Assembly (NCBI GenBank): GCA_046292345.1
Contig: JBKBRC010000002.1
Location: 85,120-149,119 of the forward strand
Source: JBKBRC01 sp046292345
GTDB taxonomy: Bacteria; Bacteroidota; Rhodothermia; Rhodothermales; Rubricoccaceae
DNA: 64,000 nt
Direction: 5' to 3'
Part shown: positions 25,850 through 35,350 of the stretch, piece by piece
How the letters are laid out: each line of letters starts with the position of its first letter
Position numbering within the stretch: the stretch's first letter is position 1
The notes under the pieces: model-generated
Database searches by the model: none
Told to the model about the DNA's origin: nothing
What the model saw: only the letters and a program-made list of their open reading frames with translations
Made by a program: the position numbers and the translations under genes

Positions 25850-27490
25850 TTAGCGGACGACCGTCATGCGGCGCGTGGCCACCGCGCCGCCGGCCTCGAC
25901 GCGCAGCACGTAGACGCCCGCGGCCAGGCCGGCCGTGTTCATCTCGAGCGTCGTGGTGCCGGCCGGGCGCAGGCCCTCGGCGAGCGTGGCGACCGTGCGG
26001 CCCATCAGGTCTACAACCGTCACGCGTACGTCCGTCGCCTCGGCCAGTTCGAGGTCCAGGCGAGCCAGGCCTACGGCCGGGTTCGGGTAGGGGCGCCCGA
26101 GCGTGACGCCCTCGGCCATCTGCGGCAGGCCCTCGACGGAGACGTAGAAGCCGCCGCGGCGCACGACCGAGGCCGTGGCGGGCGTGACCGTGTTATCTAC
26201 GACGATGTAGGGCGCGTAGATCGGGTCCGGGTTGCCGTCACCGTTGGCATCCGGGCCGCGGCGCGTGTCGAACGTGCCGTTGCTCTGGCGGATGGCGCCG
26301 AAGGGGAACGCGATCGTGTTGGCGCCCGGGTTGATGCGGAACGTGTGATTGTTGCCGAAGCCGCCCTCGTTGTCGGCGCCGTTGACGCCGAGCTTGCCCG
26401 TGAGCGCGCGCAGGGCGCCGGCCGGATACTCGAGCGTGAGCGTCCAGAGGCTGTCGTTGCCGGCCGTGAAGGCGAAGCGGGTATCCGAGCCGAGGCCGCC
26501 CGGGCCCCAGCCCTGCCAATCGGTGATGCCGCCGGAGGGTCCGCCGCCGGGCACGGACTCCCACATGGCCGGGCCGTTGATGAACAGGCCGGTGATGTCG
26601 CTGACCGGGCCACCGGCGCCAGGCAGCGGGCCGACGTCGGCGCGGTAGTAGTAGGCCGGGCGCAGGTCCACGATGTAGGTCACCGTGGCCGGCTCCTCAA
26701 GCACCTGCGAGAAGTCGATCAGGCCCCAGAAGCGCTCCTCGGCAAACGCCTCGAGGCGGCCGTCGCCGTCCGAGTCCGGCTCGTTGCCGGTGAGCTGGAG
26801 CGTGTAGTTGCCCCCGCCCGGCGCGTCGTTCTCCCAGGCGACGATCGCACCATCCGACTGGCTGGTCACGATGTACTTGTACTGGAGCGTCCCGGGCGAG
26901 AGGAAATCGTCGATGTTGACGAGACCCGTGTAGACGCCGGTGATGAACGGGTCCGGATCGAGGCGGACCGGGTTGGTGCCCCAGTCGGTGAAGTTGCCGG
27001 CCACCTTCACGTCCTGCGTGTTGGGATCGAAGGCACCGCGGCTGGCCTGCACGCGCATGTCCACCGTGAAGACAACCTCATAGTTGCGCTGCTGCGCGCT
27101 ACAGACGTTCTCTACGGCCGGGCCGTTGAAGGGCACCACGGGCAGGGTCTGCGCGCCGGCCACAACGGTGTAGGTGCGGTTGGGGTCATTCTCCCACGTG
27201 ATCGGGCCGCCCCCACCGACGTAGTACTTGAATTCGATCTCGCCCTCGGGGAGGGAGAACGTGCCCGTGTAGATGCCGTCCTCGTTGCCGTCGGCAAGCT
27301 GGAAGGCGCCAGTTTCCCAGCCGTTCATCGAGCCCGGCACGCGGACCGTGTTGGTGGCCGGGTTGAACTGGCACGAGGTGATGTAGGCGTTCATGTCCAC
27401 CTGGAACGTCACGTCGTTCTGGGCGACGGCGGGACCAGCCCAGAGCACGAACGCGGCCGCCGCCAGGAGGAGGCGTGTAGCGATACGCAT
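25850..27490 (-). CDS. SusE/SusF-like secreted starch-binding protein with T9SS sorting domain
   Basis: This 546-residue protein has signal LLLAAAAFVLWAGPAVAQ and two tandem CBM20/E-set-like modules (VTFQVDMNAYITS..VPGSMNGWETGAFQL and VFTVDMRVQASRG..VAGNFTDWGTNPVRL), then a third related module (TYIVDLRPAYYYRADV..). The PGSMNGW and AGNFTDW cores match glycogen/starch-binding folds. The C-terminus is a T9SS signal (PYPNPAVGLARLDLELAEATD, VVDLMGRTVATL, LAAGVYVLRVEAG in pieces). No catalytic residues are visible. It would hold alpha-glucan at the cell surface for the amylases. This is an analogy with SusE/SusF, not homology shown here. It is followed by a strong terminator. Confidence 0.83.
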   Translation of the reverse strand: MRIATRLLLAAAAFVLWAGPAVAQNDVTFQVDMNAYITSCQFNPATNTVRVPGSMNGWETGAFQLADGNEDGIYTGTFSLPEGEIEFKYYVGGGGPITWENDPNRTYTVVAGAQTLPVVPFNGPAVENVCSAQQRNYEVVFTVDMRVQASRGAFDPNTQDVKVAGNFTDWGTNPVRLDPDPFITGVYTGLVNIDDFLSPGTLQYKYIVTSQSDGAIVAWENDAPGGGNYTLQLTGNEPDSDGDGRLEAFAEERFWGLIDFSQVLEEPATVTYIVDLRPAYYYRADVGPLPGAGGPVSDITGLFINGPAMWESVPGGGPSGGITDWQGWGPGGLGSDTRFAFTAGNDSLWTLTLEYPAGALRALTGKLGVNGADNEGGFGNNHTFRINPGANTIAFPFGAIRQSNGTFDTRRGPDANGDGNPDPIYAPYIVVDNTVTPATASVVRRGGFYVSVEGLPQMAEGVTLGRPYPNPAVGLARLDLELAEATDVRVTVVDLMGRTVATLAEGLRPAGTTTLEMNTAGLAAGVYVLRVEAGGAVATRRMTVVR

Positions 27491-27543
27491 GGCTATGAAG
27501 GGGTGTGTGAAGTGAGCAGAAGCCCGGAAGCCCGGGCGGGCGT

Positions 27544-27590
27544 GCCGGCAAAAAAGCCGGCGACCGGGCCGCGGGCACCCGGCGACGCGG
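27544..27590 (-). terminator. Possible terminator with U6 after the PorV-like gene
   Basis: On the minus strand, GC-rich inverted sequence (CCGGG/CCCGG around 27565-27583) leads into six U (27550-27555), which are themselves framed by two GCCGGC copies (27544-27549 and 27556-27561). It is 3' of the PorV-like gene. The fold is imperfect, so efficiency is uncertain. Confidence 0.4.
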
Positions 27591-27592
27591 CC

Positions 27593-28630
27593 TCAGAAGG
27601 TCACGCCGAAGGTGAACATCTGGGGCGTCCCGAAGGGCTCGTACTCCTGGAACACATAGTCCACACGGAGGCCGAGACGCGCGTCGAGGTCGTAGCGGAG
27701 GCCGAAGCCGGCCGCCCAGCCGCCGTCGGAGGCGACGGACGAGAACGCCTGCCGGTAGCCGGCGCGGACGTAGAGCAGGTCCCGGAAGCCGTACTCGGCG
27801 CCGAAGCTGGCACTCTGGCTGTTGTCGGAGGGGGCGAGGCCCTCGGCCGAGACGATCAGGCGCTGGTCGCCCAGGCGGAACGCCTCGGCGGCAACGCCGA
27901 CGCGGAACTCGAGTGGCATCGGCCAGGCGTTGACCTCGAGGTTGGCCGGCAGGTCGGGGTTGTTGCCCGACTGGTCCGGCGCGATGTCGATGCGGCGGCG
28001 CAGGTCGCGCCCGGCCAGGCGCATGTCCGTGCCGAAGTTGGCCATCGTCATGCCGATCGTCAGGCCGCGGAAGTCGGTCCGGTAGCGCACGCCGAGGTCG
28101 AGCGCGCCGCCCGTGGCGGACTCGTTCCAGATCTGCTGCCGCACCAGCTTGGCCGTCCCGCCGACCGTGAAGCGCTCGGTGAGCGCGCGCGCGTACGTCA
28201 CGCCGACGGCCAGGTCCTGTGCGCCGTAGAGCTCGCCCGTACCGTCGGGATTCTCGATCGTCGTGACGGGCTCCTCGCCGTAGTCGAGCTGCGTCACGCT
28301 CAGCCCAAACGTGCCCAGGCCGCCCGCGTTGAACGTCGCCCCGGCGTAGTTGTGGCGCGAGCCGACGAGCCAGTTCGAGGACGAGAAGAGGGCGCTGCCC
28401 GTGCCCGGGCGTGCCGTGGCCGAGGCGATGCCGGCCGGGTTCCAGTGGAGCGCGGCCGGGCCCTCGGCGAAGGCGACCTGCGCTCCGCCGAGCGCGTTGC
28501 CGCGCGCGTCGACGCCGAGCAGCAGGAACGGCGCCGCCGTGGAGCCGGGCTTGTCCTGCGCGGCGGCCGGCCCGGCCGGCAGAGCGGCGAGCCCGAGCAG
28601 ACCGGCCAGAAGGATGGACTTGTTCATCAT
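27593..28630 (-). CDS. PorV/PorQ-family outer membrane protein
   Basis: This 345-residue protein has signal MMNKSILLAGLLGLAALPAGPAAAQ and a beta-barrel. The PorV/PorQ signature is near the N-terminus: FLLLGVDARGNALGGAQVAFAEGPAALHWNPAGIA (cited in two parts as LGVDARGNALGGAQ and ALHWNPAGIA). The C-terminus ends PQMFTFGVTF with a terminal Phe. Family members shuttle T9SS cargo at the outer membrane (PorV) or serve as FadL-like barrels. The start is the first of two adjacent ATGs at 28630, 44 bp after the giant T9SS-type protein gene. Its placement beside a TonB receptor and T9SS-tagged enzymes suggests a dedicated paralogue for this locus. Confidence 0.83.
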   Translation of the reverse strand: MMNKSILLAGLLGLAALPAGPAAAQDKPGSTAAPFLLLGVDARGNALGGAQVAFAEGPAALHWNPAGIASATARPGTGSALFSSSNWLVGSRHNYAGATFNAGGLGTFGLSVTQLDYGEEPVTTIENPDGTGELYGAQDLAVGVTYARALTERFTVGGTAKLVRQQIWNESATGGALDLGVRYRTDFRGLTIGMTMANFGTDMRLAGRDLRRRIDIAPDQSGNNPDLPANLEVNAWPMPLEFRVGVAAEAFRLGDQRLIVSAEGLAPSDNSQSASFGAEYGFRDLLYVRAGYRQAFSSVASDGGWAAGFGLRYDLDARLGLRVDYVFQEYEPFGTPQMFTFGVTF

Positions 28631-28674
28631 CGGGGAGGATGGGCCGGGGCGTGCCCGGCCGGCGTCGGGGAGGC

Positions 28675-31600
28675 TTACTTGATCAGGGCGAGGCGGCCGG
28701 TCCTGGTCGGCATGCCGGGCGCCTCGACGTGGTAGAAGTAGACCCCGTAGGCCGCTTCCAGATTTTCGCGTGTGCGCAGGTCCCAGGAGACCGTCCCGTC
28801 GTCGATACCGCCGTCGTGGCGCAGCTCGCGGATGAGCGCGCCGCGCACGTTGTAGATGCGCACGACGGCCTCGGCCGGCAGGTGGATGAAGTCGATGCGG
28901 CGCTCGCCGCGGCCGGACGTGACCGTCGGCGGGAGCGGGCGCTCCCACGAGGCAGCGGCCACGTACGGGTTGGGCACGACGCGGATACGGTCCATCTGCG
29001 CGCGCGCCGCGTCCTCGTCCACCTGCGCCTGCGCCGTCGAGAACGTGTAGACGTCGCGCCGGGAGAACGGCTTGCGCGTGGCGATCAGGTAGGCGTCGCC
29101 CGGCCCCGGGATGCGGCCTGAGATGGTACCGTTGGGGTTGTTCTCGATGCGGTAGAGATAGCTCGGCACGAGTTCGTTCGGGGCGCAGTCGTCTGCGGCG
29201 CGGAGGCACTCGTAGATGATCACCGCGTCCGAGCGCGCGGGCGCGTTGCCGACGGCGGGCGAGGCCGAGAAGCGGCCGTCGTTGCCGTCGTTGGCCAGGA
29301 AGACGAAGCGCGTGGGCCGGTTGAGCGTGCGGTTGAAGACCGTCACGTTGGTCTGGCGCGAGACGGCCTGCGGGCCGGTCGAGCCGAGACGGAAGCCGCC
29401 GAGCGAGGGCGAGTCGAGCGCTTCGCCGAAGCGGATCTCGTAGTCGAAGGGCAGCACGCGGCCGGAGAGCTGCCAGACGGGCACGTTGGCCACCTGCACC
29501 GAGGCCGGCGCCAGGCCCGAGCCCGTCAGGTAGCGCGAAGCGTCGCGGTCGATACGGGCGACGTCGTTGTTGAAGGCGAGCCGTAGCCCGTCTACGATCA
29601 CCGACGAGGCCTGCGAGAGCGCCGCCGCGCCCACCTGCTGGTCTCCGCGGAAGAGGAAGAAGCTGTCGGCCGCGACGAGGTCGTCGTCGAAGCGGACGGT
29701 GTAGACGGTGCCCTGCTGGAACAGGCGCGGGTCGAGGGCCTCGGTGAAGACCTGGCCCGTGGCGCCGCCGGCGGTCTGCTGCAGGCTCTCGATGCGCCCG
29801 GCGCGGAAGCCGGCCACCGGCGCGTTCGGGATCACCTCGACGACGTTGGAGCCCGTCACGACGGTTCCGTCCTCGCGCACCGAGACCGGGATGTCGTTCT
29901 CGGCCGGGTAGAAGTCCGGGCTGCCGCGGTCGTAGGCCGTGACGGCGTAGTAGTAGCGCTGGCCGTTGCGCACGTCCGTATCGACGAACGAGTAGCGCAG
30001 GCCGGTGTCGTCGCCGAGGTTGAACGGCACGCCGCGCGTGCGCGGGTCAGCCGAGACATAGACGCCACGGACGCCGTTGATGCGGTCGAACTGCGCGATC
30101 GGGACGCGGAAGGCGGGGTTGCCGTTCACGTCGGTCACGAACTGCGCGTCGCGGAAGAACGGATCGGTGGACTTGTAGATGCGGTAGCCCTCGAAGTCGT
30201 CGCCCAGGATGGGGTCGCGCGAGAGCTCGGCGCGCGCGTCCCAGTAGAGCGTCACCCGGCCGTCTCCGGGCACGGCGCGGAGCGTGGGCCGGTCGGGCGG
30301 ACGCGCGAACTGGTAGTTGCGGTCGTAGATCTCCTGGATCGTGCGCGTGTTGTTGGTGATGTCCTGCAGGTCCTGCCCGAACACGAGCGCGAGCGTGAAG
30401 CGGAGCGTCTCGCCGGGCGCGAGGCGGAAGTAGCCCGAGCCGAAGACGAAGTCGCCGTCGATGCCGCCGGCGGACTGCTGCGCGTCGAGCTCCTCGTTGG
30501 TCGTGAAGAAGCCCGGCGTCATGCCCTCCCAGACGCGGCTGGGGTTGTTGAGCGGGAAGGCGTTCGAGGGGGCGAAGTAGAAGAACGACGTCAGGCCGAC
30601 CTGGTCGGTCTCGTTCACGTCGAGCAGGCCGAAGTTGGGCTCGCCCTGGTCCGGGCGGCCGTTGCCCTCGCCGGGGGCGCCGGTGCCGGGCACGCCGTCG
30701 GTGCCCACGTCGTCGCGCGTCGGGTCCCAGTCGCCGTCGTTGTCGATCCCGTCGAACGGCGACTCGTCGATCATCAGGTTGAGCAGGCCGTGGCGGGCCG
30801 AGTCGGCGCGCGTGGGCGTGCGGCCGCGCACGTCGCGCGCGAAGCCGACGTAGTTGCGGTAGCGCAGCGCCGGCAGCGTGATGACCTCGCCCGTGAAGGC
30901 CTGCGCGCGGCGCTCGAAGTGGAGCGTGATGTCCTCGTCGATGAGGCCGTTGAGGTTCTCGTCGATGCCGTTCTTCTCGGTCACGATGACCGGCGGCAGG
31001 TTCGGGTTCTGGCCCTGGATGGGGATCTGCGTCTCCTGGAGCACGTCGCCGGCGCGCACGGTGTAGGTGCGGCCCTGGCTCTGCACCGTGATCGGCGAGC
31101 CGTCGGCGGGCACGTAGGCGTACGAGCGCTGGAACGTGACCGGGTCGATGAGCACGAGCGGGTCGCCGGCGGCGAGCACGCGCGGGGCGAAGTCGGCCGC
31201 GGTGAAGATGTTGCCCTCACCGGCGAGCGCGAGCGGCACGAACGGGCGGCCGTCGATGTCGCGGCCGGCGGGCTGGAGCGGGTCGCCGTCGCCGTCGTCG
31301 TCGATGCCGTTGAAGGGGTTCCCGGGCGACTCGAGGAAGCCGTAGCCGACGTAGCCGACCGGCTGACCGCGGTTGCCGCGGTTGTCGAAGTCCCAGGAGT
31401 AGACGATGCGGTTGGCCTGGTCGAAGAACGCGAGGTCGTCCTCGGAGTCGCCGTCGCCGCCCGAGAGCGTGCCCACGGTCAGGCCGACGGCGACGCGGTC
31501 GTAGGTGGTCGTGGAGGAGTTGGTGACCTCGTAGAGCCAGAAGATGGCGTCCTGGGCGAGGAACTGGCTCCACTGGAGGGCGCGCACCTTGAGCTCGAGG

Positions 31601-32331
31601 CCCATGCCACCGCGGTCGGGGCGCGTCGAGTCCGGGCGGAAACCGTAGAGCTCCTGGAGGCGGCGGTCGTTGTTGTCGTCGGCCCAGAAGTACGTCTCGA
31701 GGTCGGCGTTGAACTGGTTGCGCCCGAAGAAGCCGTTCCACTGCGCGCGGCCGGTCGTGGGGTCGATCCAGGTCGGCTGGTCGGGCCAGAAGTCGGGCCA
31801 GGACTGCGGGTCGGTCGAGAGGGCGACGCGGTCGTTGGGCTGGTTGGTGTCGGTGCGGTTGCGCGTCGAGGCGAAGCCGGGCTTGGCCTCGAACGTCCAG
31901 GCCTCGGAAGGCCGGCCGGGCGCGCTCGGGATGCCGCGGTTACCGGGCCCGCGCGTGGTGAGCACGTGGCGCACGAGCTGGCGCTCGCCGTTGACGCGCA
32001 CGGGCACCTCGGCAGCGATGATGGGCAGCACGTCGCCGACGTAGAAGTCCTGCGAGCCCTTGGGCCAGTTGCCACGCACCTCGCCGACGCCGCCGAGGAG
32101 GCCGTAGTTGAAGAACGTAATGGCGACCTCGTTGCCGTCCATGAGCGCTTTCTTCTCGAAGGCGCGGCTGGAGTAGTAGGCCGGGTTGAAGAGAAAGTCC
32201 GGGAGGTCGTCGCGAGACTGCGCGGCGGCGCCGGGGGCGAGCGCGGCGGCAAGCACAAGGGCCGCGACGAGGCCCGAGGCGGTGCGCAGCGGGGCGAGGC
32301 GCAGCAGAGCAGGACGGAGCGGGCGGATCAT
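28675..32331 (-). CDS. Giant secreted protein with Fn3-like region and FlgD/T9SS-like C-terminus, partner of the TonB receptor
   Basis: This 1218-residue protein has signal SGLVAALVLAAALAPGAAAQ (start ATG 32331). It opens with a conserved-looking block (FLFNPAYYSSRAFEKKALMDGNEV in part). Several calcium-binding-like loops follow: GIDDDGDGDP, GIDENLNGLIDED and GIDNDGDWDPTRDD. A fibronectin-III-like part (RPTLRAVPGDGRVTLYWDARAE in part) is next, and the C-terminus resembles FlgD/T9SS sorting modules (VVPNPYVAAASWE, VVRIYNVRGALIRELRHDGG, YGVYFYHVEAP, GRLALIK). No enzyme motif was recognised. It is encoded 77 bp downstream of the TonB receptor and 44 bp upstream of the PorV-like gene. It occupies the position a SusD would have but does not look like SusD. 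Confidence 0.75.
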   Translation of the reverse strand: MIRPLRPALLRLAPLRTASGLVAALVLAAALAPGAAAQSRDDLPDFLFNPAYYSSRAFEKKALMDGNEVAITFFNYGLLGGVGEVRGNWPKGSQDFYVGDVLPIIAAEVPVRVNGERQLVRHVLTTRGPGNRGIPSAPGRPSEAWTFEAKPGFASTRNRTDTNQPNDRVALSTDPQSWPDFWPDQPTWIDPTTGRAQWNGFFGRNQFNADLETYFWADDNNDRRLQELYGFRPDSTRPDRGGMGLELKVRALQWSQFLAQDAIFWLYEVTNSSTTTYDRVAVGLTVGTLSGGDGDSEDDLAFFDQANRIVYSWDFDNRGNRGQPVGYVGYGFLESPGNPFNGIDDDGDGDPLQPAGRDIDGRPFVPLALAGEGNIFTAADFAPRVLAAGDPLVLIDPVTFQRSYAYVPADGSPITVQSQGRTYTVRAGDVLQETQIPIQGQNPNLPPVIVTEKNGIDENLNGLIDEDITLHFERRAQAFTGEVITLPALRYRNYVGFARDVRGRTPTRADSARHGLLNLMIDESPFDGIDNDGDWDPTRDDVGTDGVPGTGAPGEGNGRPDQGEPNFGLLDVNETDQVGLTSFFYFAPSNAFPLNNPSRVWEGMTPGFFTTNEELDAQQSAGGIDGDFVFGSGYFRLAPGETLRFTLALVFGQDLQDITNNTRTIQEIYDRNYQFARPPDRPTLRAVPGDGRVTLYWDARAELSRDPILGDDFEGYRIYKSTDPFFRDAQFVTDVNGNPAFRVPIAQFDRINGVRGVYVSADPRTRGVPFNLGDDTGLRYSFVDTDVRNGQRYYYAVTAYDRGSPDFYPAENDIPVSVREDGTVVTGSNVVEVIPNAPVAGFRAGRIESLQQTAGGATGQVFTEALDPRLFQQGTVYTVRFDDDLVAADSFFLFRGDQQVGAAALSQASSVIVDGLRLAFNNDVARIDRDASRYLTGSGLAPASVQVANVPVWQLSGRVLPFDYEIRFGEALDSPSLGGFRLGSTGPQAVSRQTNVTVFNRTLNRPTRFVFLANDGNDGRFSASPAVGNAPARSDAVIIYECLRAADDCAPNELVPSYLYRIENNPNGTISGRIPGPGDAYLIATRKPFSRRDVYTFSTAQAQVDEDAARAQMDRIRVVPNPYVAAASWERPLPPTVTSGRGERRIDFIHLPAEAVVRIYNVRGALIRELRHDGGIDDGTVSWDLRTRENLEAAYGVYFYHVEAPGMPTRTGRLALIK

Positions 32332-32408
32332 CAGAGCGAGAGCGGGCGGCGGAGCCGCATCAGAAGCACAGAATCGGAAGGCGGGGCCGGAGCGCAAGGG
32401 CCGGCTCA

Positions 32409-35273
32409 TCAGAAGCCGACGCGCATGCCCACGACGACGCGGCGCGGCTGCGCGAAGAAGTCCGGGCGGGTATAGCGACGGTCGAGGATGCGCGGGTCGC
32501 CGGAGAACGTGGCCGCGTCAATGCCGCGCTGGAGCGAGTACGTGGCACGGCCGGTGTCGCCGAAGATGCCGAACTCGTTGCGGGCGTCGAAGAGGTTGTC
32601 CACGCGCGAGAACACCTGGAGGCGGCTGGCGCCGGCGATGCGGAAGTCCTTGAAGACGTTCGCGTTGACCGTGAAGTTGGGCGGGAGCGTCTCGCTGTTG
32701 AGCGGGATCACGCTCGGGGGGATCGTGCCGCCGGTCACGCGCGAGGTGCGCGCGGGCGTGTAGCGCAGCCCCGAGCCGAACGAACCGAGCAGGCCAAACC
32801 CGAAGCCCCGCCGCTGGTCGTTGTAGGAGATACTGCCGTTGGCCGTGTGGCGCTGGTCCCAGTTGGTGGGCACGATCTGGCGCTCGAGCTGCGTGCGGGC
32901 CGCGGCGGCGTTGTAGACCTGGCTCGGATCGCTCGCGTTGGCGCGCGCCACCTGGAACGTGTAGTCGACGCCGGCGAAGAGGTTGCGGCCCACGCGCTGG
33001 TCGAAGCGCAGAATCATGCCGCGCACGAAGCCGAAGTCCGAGTTGACGAGCTGGCCGTAGCGCGCGCTCGTGCCCCGGATCAGGATCGGGTCGGTGGCGG
33101 AGCCGGCCAGGTTGCGGATGTCGCGGTAGTAGGCCGTCACCTCGACGGCCGACGAGGCCGAGAGCGCCTGCTTGAGGCCGATCTCGCCGTTGATCGTCTG
33201 CTCGGGCTTGAGGTTGGCGTTGCCGATGAGCCCGACGAGACCGGAGCCGGCCGAGGACAGCTGGAACCAGGGGTTCTGGTAGAGCAGCTCGAAGTTGGGG
33301 ACCTGGAAGAACTGCCCGTACGAGAAGTGGACGACGCCGCCGGCCGTGATCGGGAACGCGACGCCAAGGCGCGGGCTGAACTGGAACGTCGGGCGGGAGG
33401 GCTCGAAGAGCTCCTCGGGCGTGACCTGGTTCTCGCGCAGGATCGGCTGCCCGTCGGGGCCGGCGACGCACTGGAGGTTGCGCACCTCGGCGCAGCGGCG
33501 CAGGTTCGGGAAGACCGTCGCCGGGTCGGTCGGGTCGCGGAAGACGATGCCGTTGGCGTCGAAGTAGTCGAACCGGATGCCGGCGTTCACGATCAGGCCG
33601 CCTGCCTCGATCTTGTCCTGGATGTAGGCCGCAAACTCGAACGGGCGGTAGCGGTACTGCGCCGTCGTGAAGAGCTGCGGCGCGAGGCCGGAGTCCTCGT
33701 CGATGAACGTGAACTGATCGAGGAAGTCGAGCGTGTGCTGGCGCACCTCGAGGCCGGTCTTAACGAGATGACGCGGGTGGACCTGGCTCGAGACGTCGGC
33801 CTTGGCCAGCCACGTGTTGGTCTGGCGCGAGAAGCGCCCGTTGTCGGTGCCCCCGACGGCGAAGCCGGACGTGAGCGGGGCCTCGCGGAAGCCGATGAAG
33901 CGCGTGTCGCGGTAGCGCGCGTCGAAGGGGTCCTCGAAGAGGAAGTTGCGGAAGCGCGTCAGGTTGTTGGTCACGCCGACCTCGTAGAACGTGGTCGCCG
34001 AGAGCAGGTGCGTCCACTTGAGGATGCTCGTGCGGGCGCGGCGCTGGTTCTGGCGCGAGGCGTCGGGGAACAGGAAGTAGTCGAAGTTGAGGTCGCGGTA
34101 GTCCTCCTGGCTCAGGATGAGGTTGCCGGCCAGGCGCATGCCCCCGCCGAAGTTGGCCGTCAGCTTGGCCTGCCCCGAGAGGCGCTCATAGGGGTTGAGC
34201 GAGACGAGCGACGAGTCGCCGGAGCCGGCGGGGTTGAGCAGCGCCAGGCGACCCGTGGGAGTCACGCCCACGTCGTCGTAGGTGAAGGCGCGGTAGCCCT
34301 GCACCCAGCCGTCGTTGGCGAAGTAGCGCCCGGACGTGAAGAAGAACAGTCGGTTGCGGAGCACCGGGCCCGAGAGCGAGCCCTCGCCCTCGCGCACCGT
34401 GCCCGGGCGGAACTCGGAGACGGTCGCGCCGGGAAAGAGCACCTGCCCGGTCCCGCCGCTCGTCGAGAAGCCGGTCGTGCCGCGCGCGGCGTAGTCGCCG
34501 ACGAAGCCCGAGAAGTCGCCCTCGAACGTGTTGCTGCCGTCGCGCGTGACGACGTTGACGATGCCCGAGAGCGCCTGCCCGTACTCGGCGTTGAAGGCGC
34601 CCGTGACGACTTGCAGCTCCTGCACGGACGAGTTCTCGATGCCGAGCGCGAGGGCGCCGTTGTAGACGTCCGTCACCGGCACGCCGTCCACCCAGAAGCC
34701 GACCTCGCCGCGCCGGCCGCCGCGGAAGTGCAGGTCGCCGCCCGAGGAGACGACGCCGGCCTGCAGCTGCACGACGTCGTTGAAGTTGTCTACCGGGAGC
34801 GCGCGGATCTCGTCGCCCGAGACCGAGGCCGTCGTGGCCGTCACGTCGCGCTGGAAGAGCGGGCGCTGCGCCTCTACGACGACCTCGCCGCCGAGGTCGA
34901 GCGCGTCCGAGCGCAGGCGCACGTCCACCGTCGTCGTCAGGTCGATGCGCACGCGCACGTTCTCGATGCGCTGCGCCTGGTAGCCGACGTACGTCACGAC
35001 GAGCGTGTACTCGCCCGGCCGCACGCCGATGATGTCGTACTGCCCGTTGAGATCGGTCGCGCGGCCCTGCCCGGTCTCCTCGAGGCGGACGTTCACGCCG
35101 GGCAGGCGCTCGCCCGTCTGGGCGTCGGTGACGGTGCCGGAGACCTTGCCGGACTGCGCGGCGGCCGGCGCGGCGGCCCCGGCGGCGAGCAGCGTCAGCA
35201 GGCCGGCCAGCCGGAGCAGGCCGGCCGCGCGGAGCGAGAAGCGGGTGGACACAGGGAGAAGCAAGGCGTTCAT
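32409..35273 (-). CDS. TonB-dependent outer membrane receptor with CarboxypepD-type N-terminal domain
   Basis: This 954-residue protein has signal LLRLAGLLTLLAAGAAAPAAAQ. A carboxypeptidase-regulatory-like domain (about 43-130: SGTVTDAQTGERLPGVNV, NGQYDIIGVRPGEYTL, VVTYVGYQ) is followed by the plug (DLHFRGGRRGEVGFWVDGVPV in part, ELQVVTGAFNAEYGQALSGIVNVVTRDG in part) and a 22-stranded barrel with the usual terminal aromatic (VVVGMRVGF). The start is ATG 35273; the longer frame runs back into the lacI gene. Position at the head of the starch locus suggests maltooligosaccharide uptake. The family also transports siderophores and vitamins, so specificity is inferred from context only. Confidence 0.92.
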   Translation of the reverse strand: MNALLLPVSTRFSLRAAGLLRLAGLLTLLAAGAAAPAAAQSGKVSGTVTDAQTGERLPGVNVRLEETGQGRATDLNGQYDIIGVRPGEYTLVVTYVGYQAQRIENVRVRIDLTTTVDVRLRSDALDLGGEVVVEAQRPLFQRDVTATTASVSGDEIRALPVDNFNDVVQLQAGVVSSGGDLHFRGGRRGEVGFWVDGVPVTDVYNGALALGIENSSVQELQVVTGAFNAEYGQALSGIVNVVTRDGSNTFEGDFSGFVGDYAARGTTGFSTSGGTGQVLFPGATVSEFRPGTVREGEGSLSGPVLRNRLFFFTSGRYFANDGWVQGYRAFTYDDVGVTPTGRLALLNPAGSGDSSLVSLNPYERLSGQAKLTANFGGGMRLAGNLILSQEDYRDLNFDYFLFPDASRQNQRRARTSILKWTHLLSATTFYEVGVTNNLTRFRNFLFEDPFDARYRDTRFIGFREAPLTSGFAVGGTDNGRFSRQTNTWLAKADVSSQVHPRHLVKTGLEVRQHTLDFLDQFTFIDEDSGLAPQLFTTAQYRYRPFEFAAYIQDKIEAGGLIVNAGIRFDYFDANGIVFRDPTDPATVFPNLRRCAEVRNLQCVAGPDGQPILRENQVTPEELFEPSRPTFQFSPRLGVAFPITAGGVVHFSYGQFFQVPNFELLYQNPWFQLSSAGSGLVGLIGNANLKPEQTINGEIGLKQALSASSAVEVTAYYRDIRNLAGSATDPILIRGTSARYGQLVNSDFGFVRGMILRFDQRVGRNLFAGVDYTFQVARANASDPSQVYNAAAARTQLERQIVPTNWDQRHTANGSISYNDQRRGFGFGLLGSFGSGLRYTPARTSRVTGGTIPPSVIPLNSETLPPNFTVNANVFKDFRIAGASRLQVFSRVDNLFDARNEFGIFGDTGRATYSLQRGIDAATFSGDPRILDRRYTRPDFFAQPRRVVVGMRVGF

Positions 35274-35350
35274 CCGGAAAGAGCAGCGCCGGGGGCGCGA
35301 GGGGGAGCGTTCAGAGTCGGCCGGAGAGCCGCCGGCAGGCGGGACGGCCA

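Noticed and set aside
22692..25853. Long plus-strand open frame (over 1000 codons) opposite the secreted amylase gene
   Set aside because: It is antisense to a gene with complete GH13 motifs, consists of Arg/Ala/Val-rich low-complexity sequence and has no domain. High GC suppresses stop codons in shadow frames.
28675..32331. SusD-family lipoprotein next to the TonB receptor
   Set aside because: There is no lipobox, no tetratricopeptide-like helical content and about twice the SusD length. The content is beta-rich with calcium-type loops and a sorting-like C-terminus.
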